Part shown: one piece after another, positions 16,112 to 21,660 of the stretch
How positions within the stretch are numbered: position 1 is the first letter of the stretch
How the letters are laid out: every line of letters begins with the position of its first letter
Origin: Ramlibacter sp.
GTDB taxonomy: Bacteria; Pseudomonadota; Gammaproteobacteria; Burkholderiales; Burkholderiaceae_C
Assembly (NCBI GenBank): GCA_025351615.1
Contig: JANXVP010000105.1
Coordinates: forward strand, 1-21,660
Direction of reading: 5' to 3'
DNA: 21,660 nt
Notes under the pieces: model-generated
Told to the model about the DNA's origin: nothing
The model's database searches: none
Seen by the model: only the letters and a program-made list of their open reading frames with translations
Translations under genes and position numbers: made by a program

Positions 16112-16434
16112 ACACCTTGTACGAGAACCCGGGGCCTACCCTGGCCGAGGTGGAGTCGCTCCAGGGCCCTGCTGTGCTGGAGTTCGGAACCTCTTGGTGC
16201 GGCTATTGCCGTGCTGCCCAGGGGCCGATTGCGCAAGCGCTTGGCGACCCGCCGCAGGTCCGCCACGTCAAGGTCGAAGACGCAAGTGGTCGGCCGCTCG
16301 GCCGTGCTTACCGGGTCAAGCTCTGGCCGACGCTGATCTTCCTGCGCGACGGCCATGAGGTGGCGCGGCTGGTGCGGCCGGCGGACGCGAACGCCATCCG
16401 CAGCGCGCTGGCCCAGGCCACGGCCGGCGCCTGA
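16108..16434 (+). CDS. Small thioredoxin-like protein
   Basis: The 108-residue protein is a cytoplasmic thioredoxin-fold protein with the active site WCGYC (30-34) in place of the usual WCGPC, and the cis-proline P74 in KLWPTLIF. There is no signal peptide. The start ATG overlaps the regulator stop as ATGA, so it is translated with the regulator; earlier in-frame starts lie inside the regulator gene and were rejected. It ends three bases from the gpsA stop on the other strand. A role in thiol reduction or redox repair is implied by the motif, but the partner is unknown. Confidence 0.87.
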   Translation: MNTLYENPGPTLAEVESLQGPAVLEFGTSWCGYCRAAQGPIAQALGDPPQVRHVKVEDASGRPLGRAYRVKLWPTLIFLRDGHEVARLVRPADANAIRSALAQATAGA

Positions 16435-16437
16435 GCG

Positions 16438-17439
16438 TCAGCGCTCCGAAGTCGCTTCACGCCCCATCAACGCGGCCACCGCCTGCTTGGGCTGCAGCTT
16501 GCCATCGAGCAGTTCGACGACGGCGCGGGAGATCGGCATGTCCACCCCCAGGTGCGCGGCGCGTTGCACCACCGTCCGGGCGCAGTACACGCCCTCGGCC
16601 ACATGCCCCAGCGAATCGACGGCCTGCTGCAGCGTCTTGCCTGCTGCAAGCAACAGTCCGACCCGCCGATTCCGGCTGAGGTCGCCGGTCGCGGTGAGCA
16701 CCAGGTCACCCAGGCCGGACAGGCCCATGAAGGTGTCGGCCCGCGCGCCGAGCGCCAGCCCCAGCCGGTTCATCTCCGCCAGGCCGCGCGTGATCAATGC
16801 CGCCCGCGCGTTCAGGCCGAGTTCGAGTCCATCGCACAGGCCGGTCGCGATAGCCAGAACATTTTTCACCGCGCCCGCGACCTCGACACCCGGCAAGTCG
16901 TCGTTGGCATAGACGCGCACGCTCGCGCAGTGGAAGGCTTCGACCAGCGCGTCCCGGACGGCCGCATCCCCGCTGGCGGCAACCAGCGCGGTGGGTTGGC
17001 CGCGCGCGACTTCCTGCGCGAAGCTGGGTCCGCTCAGCGCACCGGCGCGCAAGCGTGGCGCCACGGCGGCGCACACCTCGTGCCCCAGCAGACCAAAGCC
17101 TCCCGAGACCGGGGCCTCGAAGCCCTTGCACAGCCACGCGACGGGCGCGGCGCAGTCGCGCAGGAGCAGCAGCAAACCGCGCAGTCCCGCCACCGGTGTC
17201 GCGATGACCGCCAGGTCAAAACCGGCGCACCACCGGGGCAATTCGCTGGCCGCGGCAGACAGGACCTGGAGCGAAGGCGGCAGGCGCACGCCGGGCAGGT
17301 AGCGGGTGTTTTCGCGCTCACTCTGCATCGCAGCGGCCTGTTGCGGATCACGGGCCCACAAGCTCACCGCGTGCCGCTGTGCGGCGCTCGTCGCCAATGC
17401 CGTCCCCCAGGCGCCGGCACCGAGGATCAGGATTTTCAT
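16438..17439 (-). CDS. gpsA: Glycerol-3-phosphate dehydrogenase [NAD(P)+]
   Basis: The 333-residue enzyme reduces dihydroxyacetone phosphate to sn-glycerol 3-phosphate for phospholipid synthesis. The N-terminal dinucleotide-binding motif is [10 protein letters not shown] (7-16). Further family motifs are CKGFE, the [17 protein letters not shown] segment, [20 protein letters not shown] with the catalytic Lys, and [23 protein letters not shown]. Length is normal. It lies 39 bases after secB in the same direction, an arrangement widely seen in proteobacteria. Its end nearly abuts the thioredoxin-like gene on the other strand. Confidence 0.97.
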   Translation of the reverse strand: MKILILGAGAWGTALATSAAQRHAVSLWARDPQQAAAMQSERENTRYLPGVRLPPSLQVLSAAASELPRWCAGFDLAVIATPVAGLRGLLLLLRDCAAPVAWLCKGFEAPVSGGFGLLGHEVCAAVAPRLRAGALSGPSFAQEVARGQPTALVAASGDAAVRDALVEAFHCASVRVYANDDLPGVEVAGAVKNVLAIATGLCDGLELGLNARAALITRGLAEMNRLGLALGARADTFMGLSGLGDLVLTATGDLSRNRRVGLLLAAGKTLQQAVDSLGHVAEGVYCARTVVQRAAHLGVDMPISRAVVELLDGKLQPKQAVAALMGREATSER

Positions 17440-17478
17440 GGCGGCGGGAGCTGTCGTGGACGCAAGCCCCCCTGGGAG

Positions 17479-17949
17479 TCAGGCCTGGGTGACGATTTGC
17501 GGAATTTCCGGCTGCTGCCCGGCCAGTTCGGCCTGCTGCTGCTCGTGCATCGCCTGGAAATTGATCTCCGCCAGATGCACCGGCGGAAAGCCGGCCCGGG
17601 TGATCAGGTCAGCCACGTTGCCGCGCAGGTAGGGATAGACGATTTGCGGGCAGGCGATGCCCATGATCGCGTTCATCTGCTCTTGCGGGAGATTCCGGAT
17701 CTCAAAAATCCCGGCCTGCTTGGCCTCGACCAGGAACACGGTCTTGTCCTTGATCTTGGTGGTGACGGTCGCCGTCACGCAGACTTCGTACACCCCGTCG
17801 GCGGCCTGGCCGGCTTCGACGGCCAACTGGATGTCGACGGAAGGCTGCTCCTGCTCCAGCAGGATGGCGGGGGAATTGGGTTGCTCCAGCGACGCTTCCT
17901 TGAGGTAGACGCGCTGGATCTGGAACACGGGGTCTTGCTGGTCGGCCAT
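17479..17949 (-). CDS. secB: Protein-export chaperone SecB
   Basis: The 156-residue cytoplasmic chaperone holds preproteins unfolded and delivers them to SecA. Typical features are [19 protein letters not shown] (9-27), the Val/Thr-rich strand [27 protein letters not shown], the [33 protein letters not shown] motif and a Gln-rich acidic tail. ATG 17949 starts [12 protein letters not shown]; a frame extension to 17976 adds only basic residues and would enter the terminator-like hairpin. It follows grxC across a hairpin-rich gap and precedes gpsA. Confidence 0.97.
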   Translation of the reverse strand: MADQQDPVFQIQRVYLKEASLEQPNSPAILLEQEQPSVDIQLAVEAGQAADGVYEVCVTATVTTKIKDKTVFLVEAKQAGIFEIRNLPQEQMNAIMGIACPQIVYPYLRGNVADLITRAGFPPVHLAEINFQAMHEQQQAELAGQQPEIPQIVTQA

Positions 17950-17971
17950 GGCTCGATTCTTTCGGGGGCGG

Positions 17972-18010
17972 TTCAAAACAATGCCCGCTGGAAAAGTTTC
18001 CGGAGCGGGC
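17972..18010 (-). terminator. Terminator- or attenuator-like hairpin just upstream of secB
   Basis: The outer stem is GCCCGCT (17983-17989) with AGCGGGC (18004-18010). Inside it GGAAA (17990-17994) pairs with TTTCC (17997-18001), leaving a two-base bulge. On the minus strand the stem is followed by ATTGTTTTG, a T-rich tract. It ends about 23 bases before the secB start codon, so it could end grxC transcripts or act in the secB leader. Confidence 0.5.
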
Positions 18011-18039
18011 GACCCAAACGGGATGCAAGGATTATCTCA

Positions 18040-18056
18040 GGGCCGGTGCCCGGCCC
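18040..18056. repeat. GC-rich perfect hairpin between grxC and secB
   Basis: GGGCCGG-tgc-CCGGCCC forms a perfect seven-base-pair stem with a three-base loop, six bases after the grxC stop codon. It lacks a T-tract, so it may be a transcript-end stabiliser rather than a full terminator. Confidence 0.5.
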
Positions 18057-18061
18057 GGGCA

Positions 18062-18322
18062 TTACCCACCATTGAGCAACGGCATCAGGCCGCCGCGGCT
18101 GTCCAGCGCCACCAGGTCATCGCAACCGCCGACGTGGGTGTCGCCGATGAAGATCTGGGGCACGGTACGCCGACCGGTGATCTCCATCATTTTTGCGCGC
18201 TCCGCGGGCAGCATGTCGATGCGGACTTCATCGATCTGCTCGACGCCTTTCGCCTTGAGGATCTGCTTGGCCCGAATGCAGAACGGGCAGGCAGCGGTGG
18301 TGTACATCTTGACGGGCTTCAT
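18062..18322 (-). CDS. grxC: Glutaredoxin 3
   Basis: The 86-residue glutaredoxin has a dithiol active site, CPFC, at residues 12-15 (TTAACPFCIRAK), the cis-proline in TVPQIFIGDTHVGGCDD and the glutathione-binding GGCDDL. It is an ordinary GrxC in length and motifs, with the usual CPYC changed to CPFC. It reduces protein disulfides with glutathione in the cytoplasm. ATG 18322 begins MKPVKMYT and was chosen over an in-frame ATG at 18349, which would overlap the rhodanese gene. It follows that gene by 23 bases, presumably in one transcript. Confidence 0.95.
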   Translation of the reverse strand: MKPVKMYTTAACPFCIRAKQILKAKGVEQIDEVRIDMLPAERAKMMEITGRRTVPQIFIGDTHVGGCDDLVALDSRGGLMPLLNGG

Positions 18323-18345
18323 TGCTTTCGGTTCCTGGCGCGGAC

Positions 18346-18753
18346 TCACGCCTTCTCGACCGGGAGATTAGCGTCTTTCCATGCTTTCAGCCCGCCCGCC
18401 ATGGCTTGGGCCTTGTCATAACCCAGCTTTCTGGCGATGCCCTCGGCCCGCACGGCCCGCCCGCCGCTGGTGCATACCAGGATCACTGGCAGGGTCTTGT
18501 TCTTCACGACTTCGGGCAGGCGCTGTTCGAGCTGGCCCAGCGGCACGTTGCGGGCGCCGCCGACGTGTCCGGCCGAGAATTCCTCGGGTTCGCAGACATC
18601 GACAACCACCGCCCTTTCTCGGTTGATGAGCTGGACCGCGCTTGCGGGACTCAAAGCGCCGCCGGTCGCGCCTTTGACCAGCGGCCAGAGCAACATGCCG
18701 CCCGACACCACGGCGACGGCAATGATCATCCAGTTCTCAACGATGAAATTCAC
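18346..18753 (-). CDS. Membrane-anchored rhodanese-like sulfurtransferase
   Basis: The 135-residue protein has one N-terminal membrane segment (about 4-27) followed by a single rhodanese domain. The active-site loop is CTSGGRA, which contains the catalytic cysteine, and the domain also shows VVVDVCEPEEFSAGHVGGARNVPLG and GYDKAQAMAGGLKAW, typical of YibN-like proteins. The start is taken as GTG 18753, which has AAGGA upstream at good spacing and directly precedes the membrane segment; longer frames run through the gpmA gene on the other strand. It forms a block with grxC, secB and gpsA, a recurrent arrangement in proteobacteria. The acceptor for sulfur is unknown. Confidence 0.9.
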   Translation of the reverse strand: MNFIVENWMIIAVAVVSGGMLLWPLVKGATGGALSPASAVQLINRERAVVVDVCEPEEFSAGHVGGARNVPLGQLEQRLPEVVKNKTLPVILVCTSGGRAVRAEGIARKLGYDKAQAMAGGLKAWKDANLPVEKA

Positions 18754-18790
18754 GGTTTTCCTTGAAGGAGGGGAAGAAGGGCATCGCGCG

Positions 18791-18800
18791 ATTCTAAAAT
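18791..18800. promoter_or_regulatory. AT-rich possible -10 region shared by divergent rhodanese and gpmA
   Basis: ATTCTAAAAT stands out in a GC-rich gap. It gives TAAAAT (18795-18800) on the plus strand and TAGAAT (18796-18791) on the minus strand, each five of six matches to a -10 consensus. No convincing -35 was found for either direction. Confidence 0.3.
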
Positions 18801-18834
18801 GCCGGCTTCGCCACCGCCTTTTCCCATCCGCCCC

Positions 18835-19578
18835 ATGTACAAACTCGTGCTGATCCGCCATGGCGAATCGACCTGGAATCTCGACAACCGATTTACCGGC
18901 TGGACCGACGTGGACCTGACGCCGACCGGCGTGCAGCAGGCCAAGGACTCGGGCCGGATGCTGAAAGCGCTGTCGTATGACTTCGACCTTTGCTACACCA
19001 GCGTCCTGAAGCGCGCCACGCGAACGCTCTGGCACTGCCTGGACGAAATGGATCGCACCTGGCTGCCGGTCGTCCACAGCTGGCGCCTGAACGAACGCCA
19101 TTACGGAGCGCTGCAGGGCCTGAACAAGGCCGAGACGGCAAAGAAGTTCGGCGATGCGCAGGTGCTGGCCTGGCGCCGCAGCTATGACGAACCGCCCCCG
19201 CCGCTAGCGCCATCCGATCCGCGCAGCGAACGTGGCGACGTCCGCTATGCGAAGCTGACTTCGGACCAGTTGCCCCTGACGGAATGCCTGAAGGACACCG
19301 TCGCGCGCGTGCTGCCGTTCTGGACCGAATCGATGGCGCCCGCCATCCGGGCCGGCCGGCGGGTGCTGGTGGCAGCCCACGGCAACTCCATCCGGGCACT
19401 GGTGAAGTACCTGGACCAGGTTCCGGACGCCGACATCGTGGGCCTGAACATTCCCAACGGGATCCCGCTGGTCTACGAACTCGACGCGCAGCTCAAGCCG
19501 ATCCGCCATTACTACCTGGGCGACGCGCAGGCAGCCGCAGACGCCGCGGCGGCGGTTGGCCGCCAGGGACAAGGCTGA
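18835..19578 (+). CDS. gpmA: 2,3-bisphosphoglycerate-dependent phosphoglycerate mutase
   Basis: The 247-residue glycolytic enzyme interconverts 3- and 2-phosphoglycerate. The phosphohistidine motif LIRHGES (6-12) is followed by [13 protein letters not shown], the substrate-binding [17 protein letters not shown] and the second His motif [17 protein letters not shown]. Length is normal for the dPGM family. ATG 18835 begins [12 protein letters not shown]; an upstream in-frame ATG at 18799 adds a Pro-rich segment not seen in the family. No Shine-Dalgarno sequence is evident before either start. It is divergent from the rhodanese gene and followed by ctpA. Confidence 0.97.
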   Translation: MYKLVLIRHGESTWNLDNRFTGWTDVDLTPTGVQQAKDSGRMLKALSYDFDLCYTSVLKRATRTLWHCLDEMDRTWLPVVHSWRLNERHYGALQGLNKAETAKKFGDAQVLAWRRSYDEPPPPLAPSDPRSERGDVRYAKLTSDQLPLTECLKDTVARVLPFWTESMAPAIRAGRRVLVAAHGNSIRALVKYLDQVPDADIVGLNIPNGIPLVYELDAQLKPIRHYYLGDAQAAADAAAAVGRQGQG

Positions 19579-19684
19579 CAACGTCAAGCTGTAGTAAATC
19601 GCAAGACTTTTCCACAATTTCGCGGGGCGGCCGGGAACCCGGGAGCCGGCGCGGCGTCAGATACCTTTCGCAGGTGTAGTATTG

Positions 19685-19701
19685 AAAGTCGAGAGGACTT
19701 T
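19685..19701 (+). promoter_or_regulatory. Small hairpin around the ctpA ribosome-binding region
   Basis: AAAGTC (19685-19690) pairs with GACTTT (19696-19701) around a GAGAG loop. The GAGAGGA stretch is the best Shine-Dalgarno candidate for the ATG at 19710, so the stem could present or mask it. A TAGTAT at 19677-19682 is a possible -10 without a clear -35. Confidence 0.3.
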
Positions 19702-19709
19702 TCATTGAT

Positions 19710-21143
19710 ATGAGCCACAAACTCAAGATTGCCGGCTGGATTTCCGTAGGCGCATTGGCCGGCGCGCTGACAACCGTTTCCCTGCAGACGGTTGCACGGG
19801 GCACGATGGCCCCGCTTCCCCTCGAAGAGCTCCAGCAGCTCGCGGCCGTGTTCGGCATGGTCAAGAGCGACTATGTGGAGCCAGTCGATGAAAAGAAGCT
19901 GATCACCGATGCCATCTCCGGCATGGTCGCCAGCCTCGACCCGCATTCGCAGTACTTCGACAAGAAGTCGTTCAAGGAATTCCGCGAAGGCACCTCCGGG
20001 CGCTTCGTCGGCGTCGGCATCGAAATCTCGCAGGAAGACGGCCTGGTCAAGGTGGTTTCGCCGATCGAAGGCTCGCCGGCGTTTCGCGCCGGCCTGAAGC
20101 CGAACGACCTGATCACCAAGATCGACGACACCCTGGTCAAGGGCCTGAGCCTCAACGATGCCGTCAAGCGCATGCGCGGCGAACCCAACACCAAGGTGAT
20201 GCTGACGATCTTCCGCAAGGACGAGAACCGCAGCTTTCCGGTGACGATTACGCGCGAAGAGATCCGCACCCAATCGGTGCGCGGCAAGGTGATAGAGCCG
20301 GGCTACGCCTGGATCCGCCTGTCGCAATTCCAGGAACGCACGGTGGACGACTTTGCCCGCAAGGTCGAAGAGATTTACAAGGCCGAGCCCAACCTCAAGG
20401 GCATGGTGCTGGATCTGCGCAACGACCCGGGTGGCCTGCTTGATGCGGCGGTCGCCATCTCGGCCGCCTTCCTGCCTGAAAATGTCACTGTGGTGTCCAC
20501 CAACGGCCAGCTCGCGGAAAGCAAGTTCGTCTACAAGGCCGCGCCAGAGTTCTACCAGCGCCGCGGCACCGATCCGTTGCGCCGGCTGCCCGCCGCCTTG
20601 AAGACCGTGCCCCTGGTGGTGCTGGTGAACGAAGGCTCGGCATCGGCCAGCGAGATCGTGGCCGGTGCGCTGCAGGATTACAAGCGCGGCACGGTTCTGG
20701 GCAGCCAGACCTTCGGCAAGGGCTCGGTGCAGACCGTGCGTCCGCTGGGACCGGACACCGGCCTGAAGCTGACGACGGCGCGTTATTACACGCCAAGCGG
20801 CAAATCGATCCAGGCCAAGGGCATCGTGCCCGACGTGATGGTCGACGACAGCGAAGAAGGCAGCCCATTCGCCATTCTGCGCACCCGTGAAGCCGATCTC
20901 GAAAAGCATCTGGGCAGCGGCCAGGGCCTGGACCTGAAGGATCCCGCCCGCGAGAAGCTGCGTGACGAAGCGCGCAAGAAGGCCGAGATCGAGGCCCTCA
21001 AGCCACCGGTCGAGCGCAAGGTGCCCGAGTTCGGGACCGACAAGGACTTCCAGCTGGTGCAGGCGATCAACCAGCTCAAGGGACGACCGGTGCTGATCAG
21101 CAAGACGATGGTCGAGCGCAAGGAAGAGAAGAAAGAAAACTGA
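19710..21143 (+). CDS. ctpA: C-terminal processing peptidase, S41 family
   Basis: The 477-residue serine peptidase trims proteins at the C-terminus in the periplasm. The N-terminal hydrophobic segment (about 7-28) serves as a signal peptide or membrane anchor. A PDZ domain follows at about 95-180 (GRFVGVGIEISQEDG and GSPAFRAGLKPNDLI). The catalytic core has LDLRNDPGGLLDAA (234-247), the nucleophile S312 in NEGSASASE and the general base K337 in TFGKGS, spaced 25 residues as usual for the family. The C-terminal 80 residues are highly charged and probably helical, ending in KEEKKEN. It lies after gpmA and before a moeB/thiF-type gene. CtpA is the family name; the exact target is unknown. Confidence 0.95.
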   Translation: MSHKLKIAGWISVGALAGALTTVSLQTVARGTMAPLPLEELQQLAAVFGMVKSDYVEPVDEKKLITDAISGMVASLDPHSQYFDKKSFKEFREGTSGRFVGVGIEISQEDGLVKVVSPIEGSPAFRAGLKPNDLITKIDDTLVKGLSLNDAVKRMRGEPNTKVMLTIFRKDENRSFPVTITREEIRTQSVRGKVIEPGYAWIRLSQFQERTVDDFARKVEEIYKAEPNLKGMVLDLRNDPGGLLDAAVAISAAFLPENVTVVSTNGQLAESKFVYKAAPEFYQRRGTDPLRRLPAALKTVPLVVLVNEGSASASEIVAGALQDYKRGTVLGSQTFGKGSVQTVRPLGPDTGLKLTTARYYTPSGKSIQAKGIVPDVMVDDSEEGSPFAILRTREADLEKHLGSGQGLDLKDPAREKLRDEARKKAEIEALKPPVERKVPEFGTDKDFQLVQAINQLKGRPVLISKTMVERKEEKKEN

Positions 21144-21161
21144 CAGGCCGCAGGCCTGTCA
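21141..21161 (+). repeat. Perfect inverted repeat at the ctpA stop codon
   Basis: TGACAGGCC-gca-GGCCTGTCA is a nine-base-pair stem with a three-base loop, and its left arm begins with the TGA stop of ctpA itself. There is no T-tract directly after it. Its right arm runs into the first copy of the intergenic repeat. Confidence 0.6.
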
Positions 21162-21184
21162 TCCCCGCGCCGGCGGGGATCCAG
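21157..21184. repeat. Intergenic hairpin repeat, copy after ctpA (1)
   Basis: The unit begins TGTCATCCCCGC and ends GGGGATCCAG. ATCCCCGC and GCGGGGAT form a perfect eight-base-pair stem with a four-base loop. It is closely related to the following copy and to the one between nadB and nadA. Short palindromic elements of this TCATCCCCGC...GGATCCAG type occur between genes in many proteobacteria. Confidence 0.65.
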
Positions 21185-21195
21185 CTCTTTGCGCC

Positions 21196-21226
21196 GTGTC
21201 ATCCTCGCGCAGGCGGGGATCCAGAC
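21196..21226. repeat. Intergenic hairpin repeat, copy after ctpA (2)
   Basis: The unit begins GTGTCATCCTCGC and ends GGGGATCCAGAC. ATCCTCGC faces GCGGGGAT with one G-T pairing. It lies 12 bases after the first copy. A degraded third copy starts at 21239 with TGTCATCCCCGCGC and merges into the terminator-like structure. Confidence 0.6.
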
Positions 21227-21253
21227 TTCCTTTGCCCCTGTCATCCCCGCGCG

Positions 21254-21280
21254 GGCAGGCAGCTCGCCGGCCTTTTTCTT
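21254..21280 (+). terminator. Rho-independent terminator candidate after ctpA
   Basis: GGCaGGC (21254-21260) can pair with GCCgGCC (21266-21272) around AGCTC, with one internal mismatch. TTTTTCTT follows immediately. It lies between ctpA and the moeB/thiF-type gene and would separate the two transcripts. Confidence 0.5.
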
Positions 21281-21299
21281 TCCGCGGACAATTGCCGGC

Positions 21300-21660
21300 A
21301 TGACAGACGATCAGCTCCTGCGGTACTCGCGCCACATCCTGCTCGACGAGCTGGGAGTCGAGGGGCAGGAGCGGCTGATGGCTTCCAGGGCATTGGTCGT
21401 CGGCGCCGGCGGACTCGGGTCTCCGGTCGCGCTCTACCTCGCAACTGCGGGAGTCGGCCAGATCACGCTGGTCGACCATGACACGGTCGATCTCACCAAC
21501 CTGCAACGGCAGCTCGCCCACAGCGTGGCGCGCATCGGGATGCCCAAGACCGAGTCGGCGCGGCAAGCCATCTTCGACATCAACCCGGAGGTCGCGGTCA
21601 TCGCCATCGAGGCCCGCGCCGATGCGAAGCTGCTGGACGAACTGGTGCCAGCAGCCGATG
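21300..21660 (+). CDS. moeB: MoeB/ThiF-type adenylyltransferase, N-terminal part (3' end outside window)
   Basis: The first 120 residues of an E1-like ATP-dependent adenylyltransferase are present. Such enzymes adenylate the C-terminal glycine of a small sulfur-carrier protein, MoaD for molybdopterin or ThiS for thiamine. MTDDQLLRYSRHILLDELG is the classic start of this family, followed by the nucleotide-binding loop VVGAGGLGSPVALYLATAGVG (33-53), DHDTVDLTNLQRQ (59-71) with the conserved Asp and Arg, and the IGMPKTESA Lys segment. The zinc-binding cysteines and any rhodanese domain lie beyond the window, so MoeB and ThiF cannot be separated with certainty. The start is unambiguous from the motif; the gene follows a terminator-like structure after ctpA. 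Confidence 0.85.
   Translation, partial: MTDDQLLRYSRHILLDELGVEGQERLMASRALVVGAGGLGSPVALYLATAGVGQITLVDHDTVDLTNLQRQLAHSVARIGMPKTESARQAIFDINPEVAVIAIEARADAKLLDELVPAAD

Noticed and set aside
16552..18075. Long plus-strand open frame of 507 codons opposite gpsA and secB
   Set aside because: It spans two certain genes and the gap between them, which shows it is an artefact of GC-rich codon use.
19584..20909. Minus-strand open frame of 441 codons opposite ctpA
   Set aside because: The plus strand carries complete S41 peptidase motifs. The minus frame has His/Arg/Ala-rich antisense composition.
21157..21226. Repeat copies as a CRISPR array
   Set aside because: There are only two good copies with a 12-base gap, each copy is itself a hairpin, there are no regular spacers and no cas genes are present.

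Overview
The window is high-GC DNA from a Gram-negative bacterium, most likely a betaproteobacterium of the order Burkholderiales (Comamonadaceae-like). This is inferred from the gene set and order: a nadB/nadA/nadC group, a rhodanese-grxC-secB-gpsA block divergent from gpmA, then a ctpA-type peptidase and a MoeB/ThiF protein. No species is assigned. No rRNA, tRNA, insertion sequence or CRISPR array was seen, and no gene-free stretch exceeds 300 bases.

Region by region. (1) 1-2612: de novo NAD synthesis, with the 3' part of nadB (+) converging on a nadC-nadA pair (-) whose stop and start codons overlap. (2) 2770-3300: an unrecognised two-pass membrane protein. (3) 3336-15094 (-): one long, tightly packed run of twelve genes, read from the high-coordinate end: alpha/beta hydrolase, isochorismatase-family cysteine hydrolase, PuuE-like polysaccharide-deacetylase-family hydrolase, fumarylacetoacetate-hydrolase-family protein, a second PuuE-like paralogue, a complete branched-chain-type ABC importer (livH, livM, binding protein, livG, livF), and a two-subunit molybdenum hydroxylase of the IorA/IorB (NicA-like) type. 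(4) 15095-15319: a divergent control region with a good sigma-70-type promoter and two copies of the near-palindrome TTTGnATCCAAA. (5) 15320-16434 (+): a GntR/FCD regulator overlapping a small thioredoxin-like gene. (6) 16438-18753 (-): gpsA, secB, grxC and a membrane-anchored rhodanese. (7) 18835-21660 (+): gpmA, ctpA, a repeat- and terminator-bearing gap, and the 5' part of a moeB/thiF-type gene that runs off the window.

The central operon looks like a self-contained import-and-catabolism system. The importer would bring in a small, probably aromatic or N-heterocyclic compound. The Mo hydroxylase would oxidise a carbon next to ring nitrogen, the PuuE-like enzymes would open a cyclic amide or imide, the cysteine hydrolase would cleave an amide, and the FAH-family and alpha/beta hydrolases would cut C-C or ester bonds. 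The divergent GntR regulator would sense a pathway compound. The substrate cannot be read from the sequence, and this combination does not match a complete pathway I recognise, so it is the best candidate in the window for an undescribed system. The surrounding genes are ordinary housekeeping functions.
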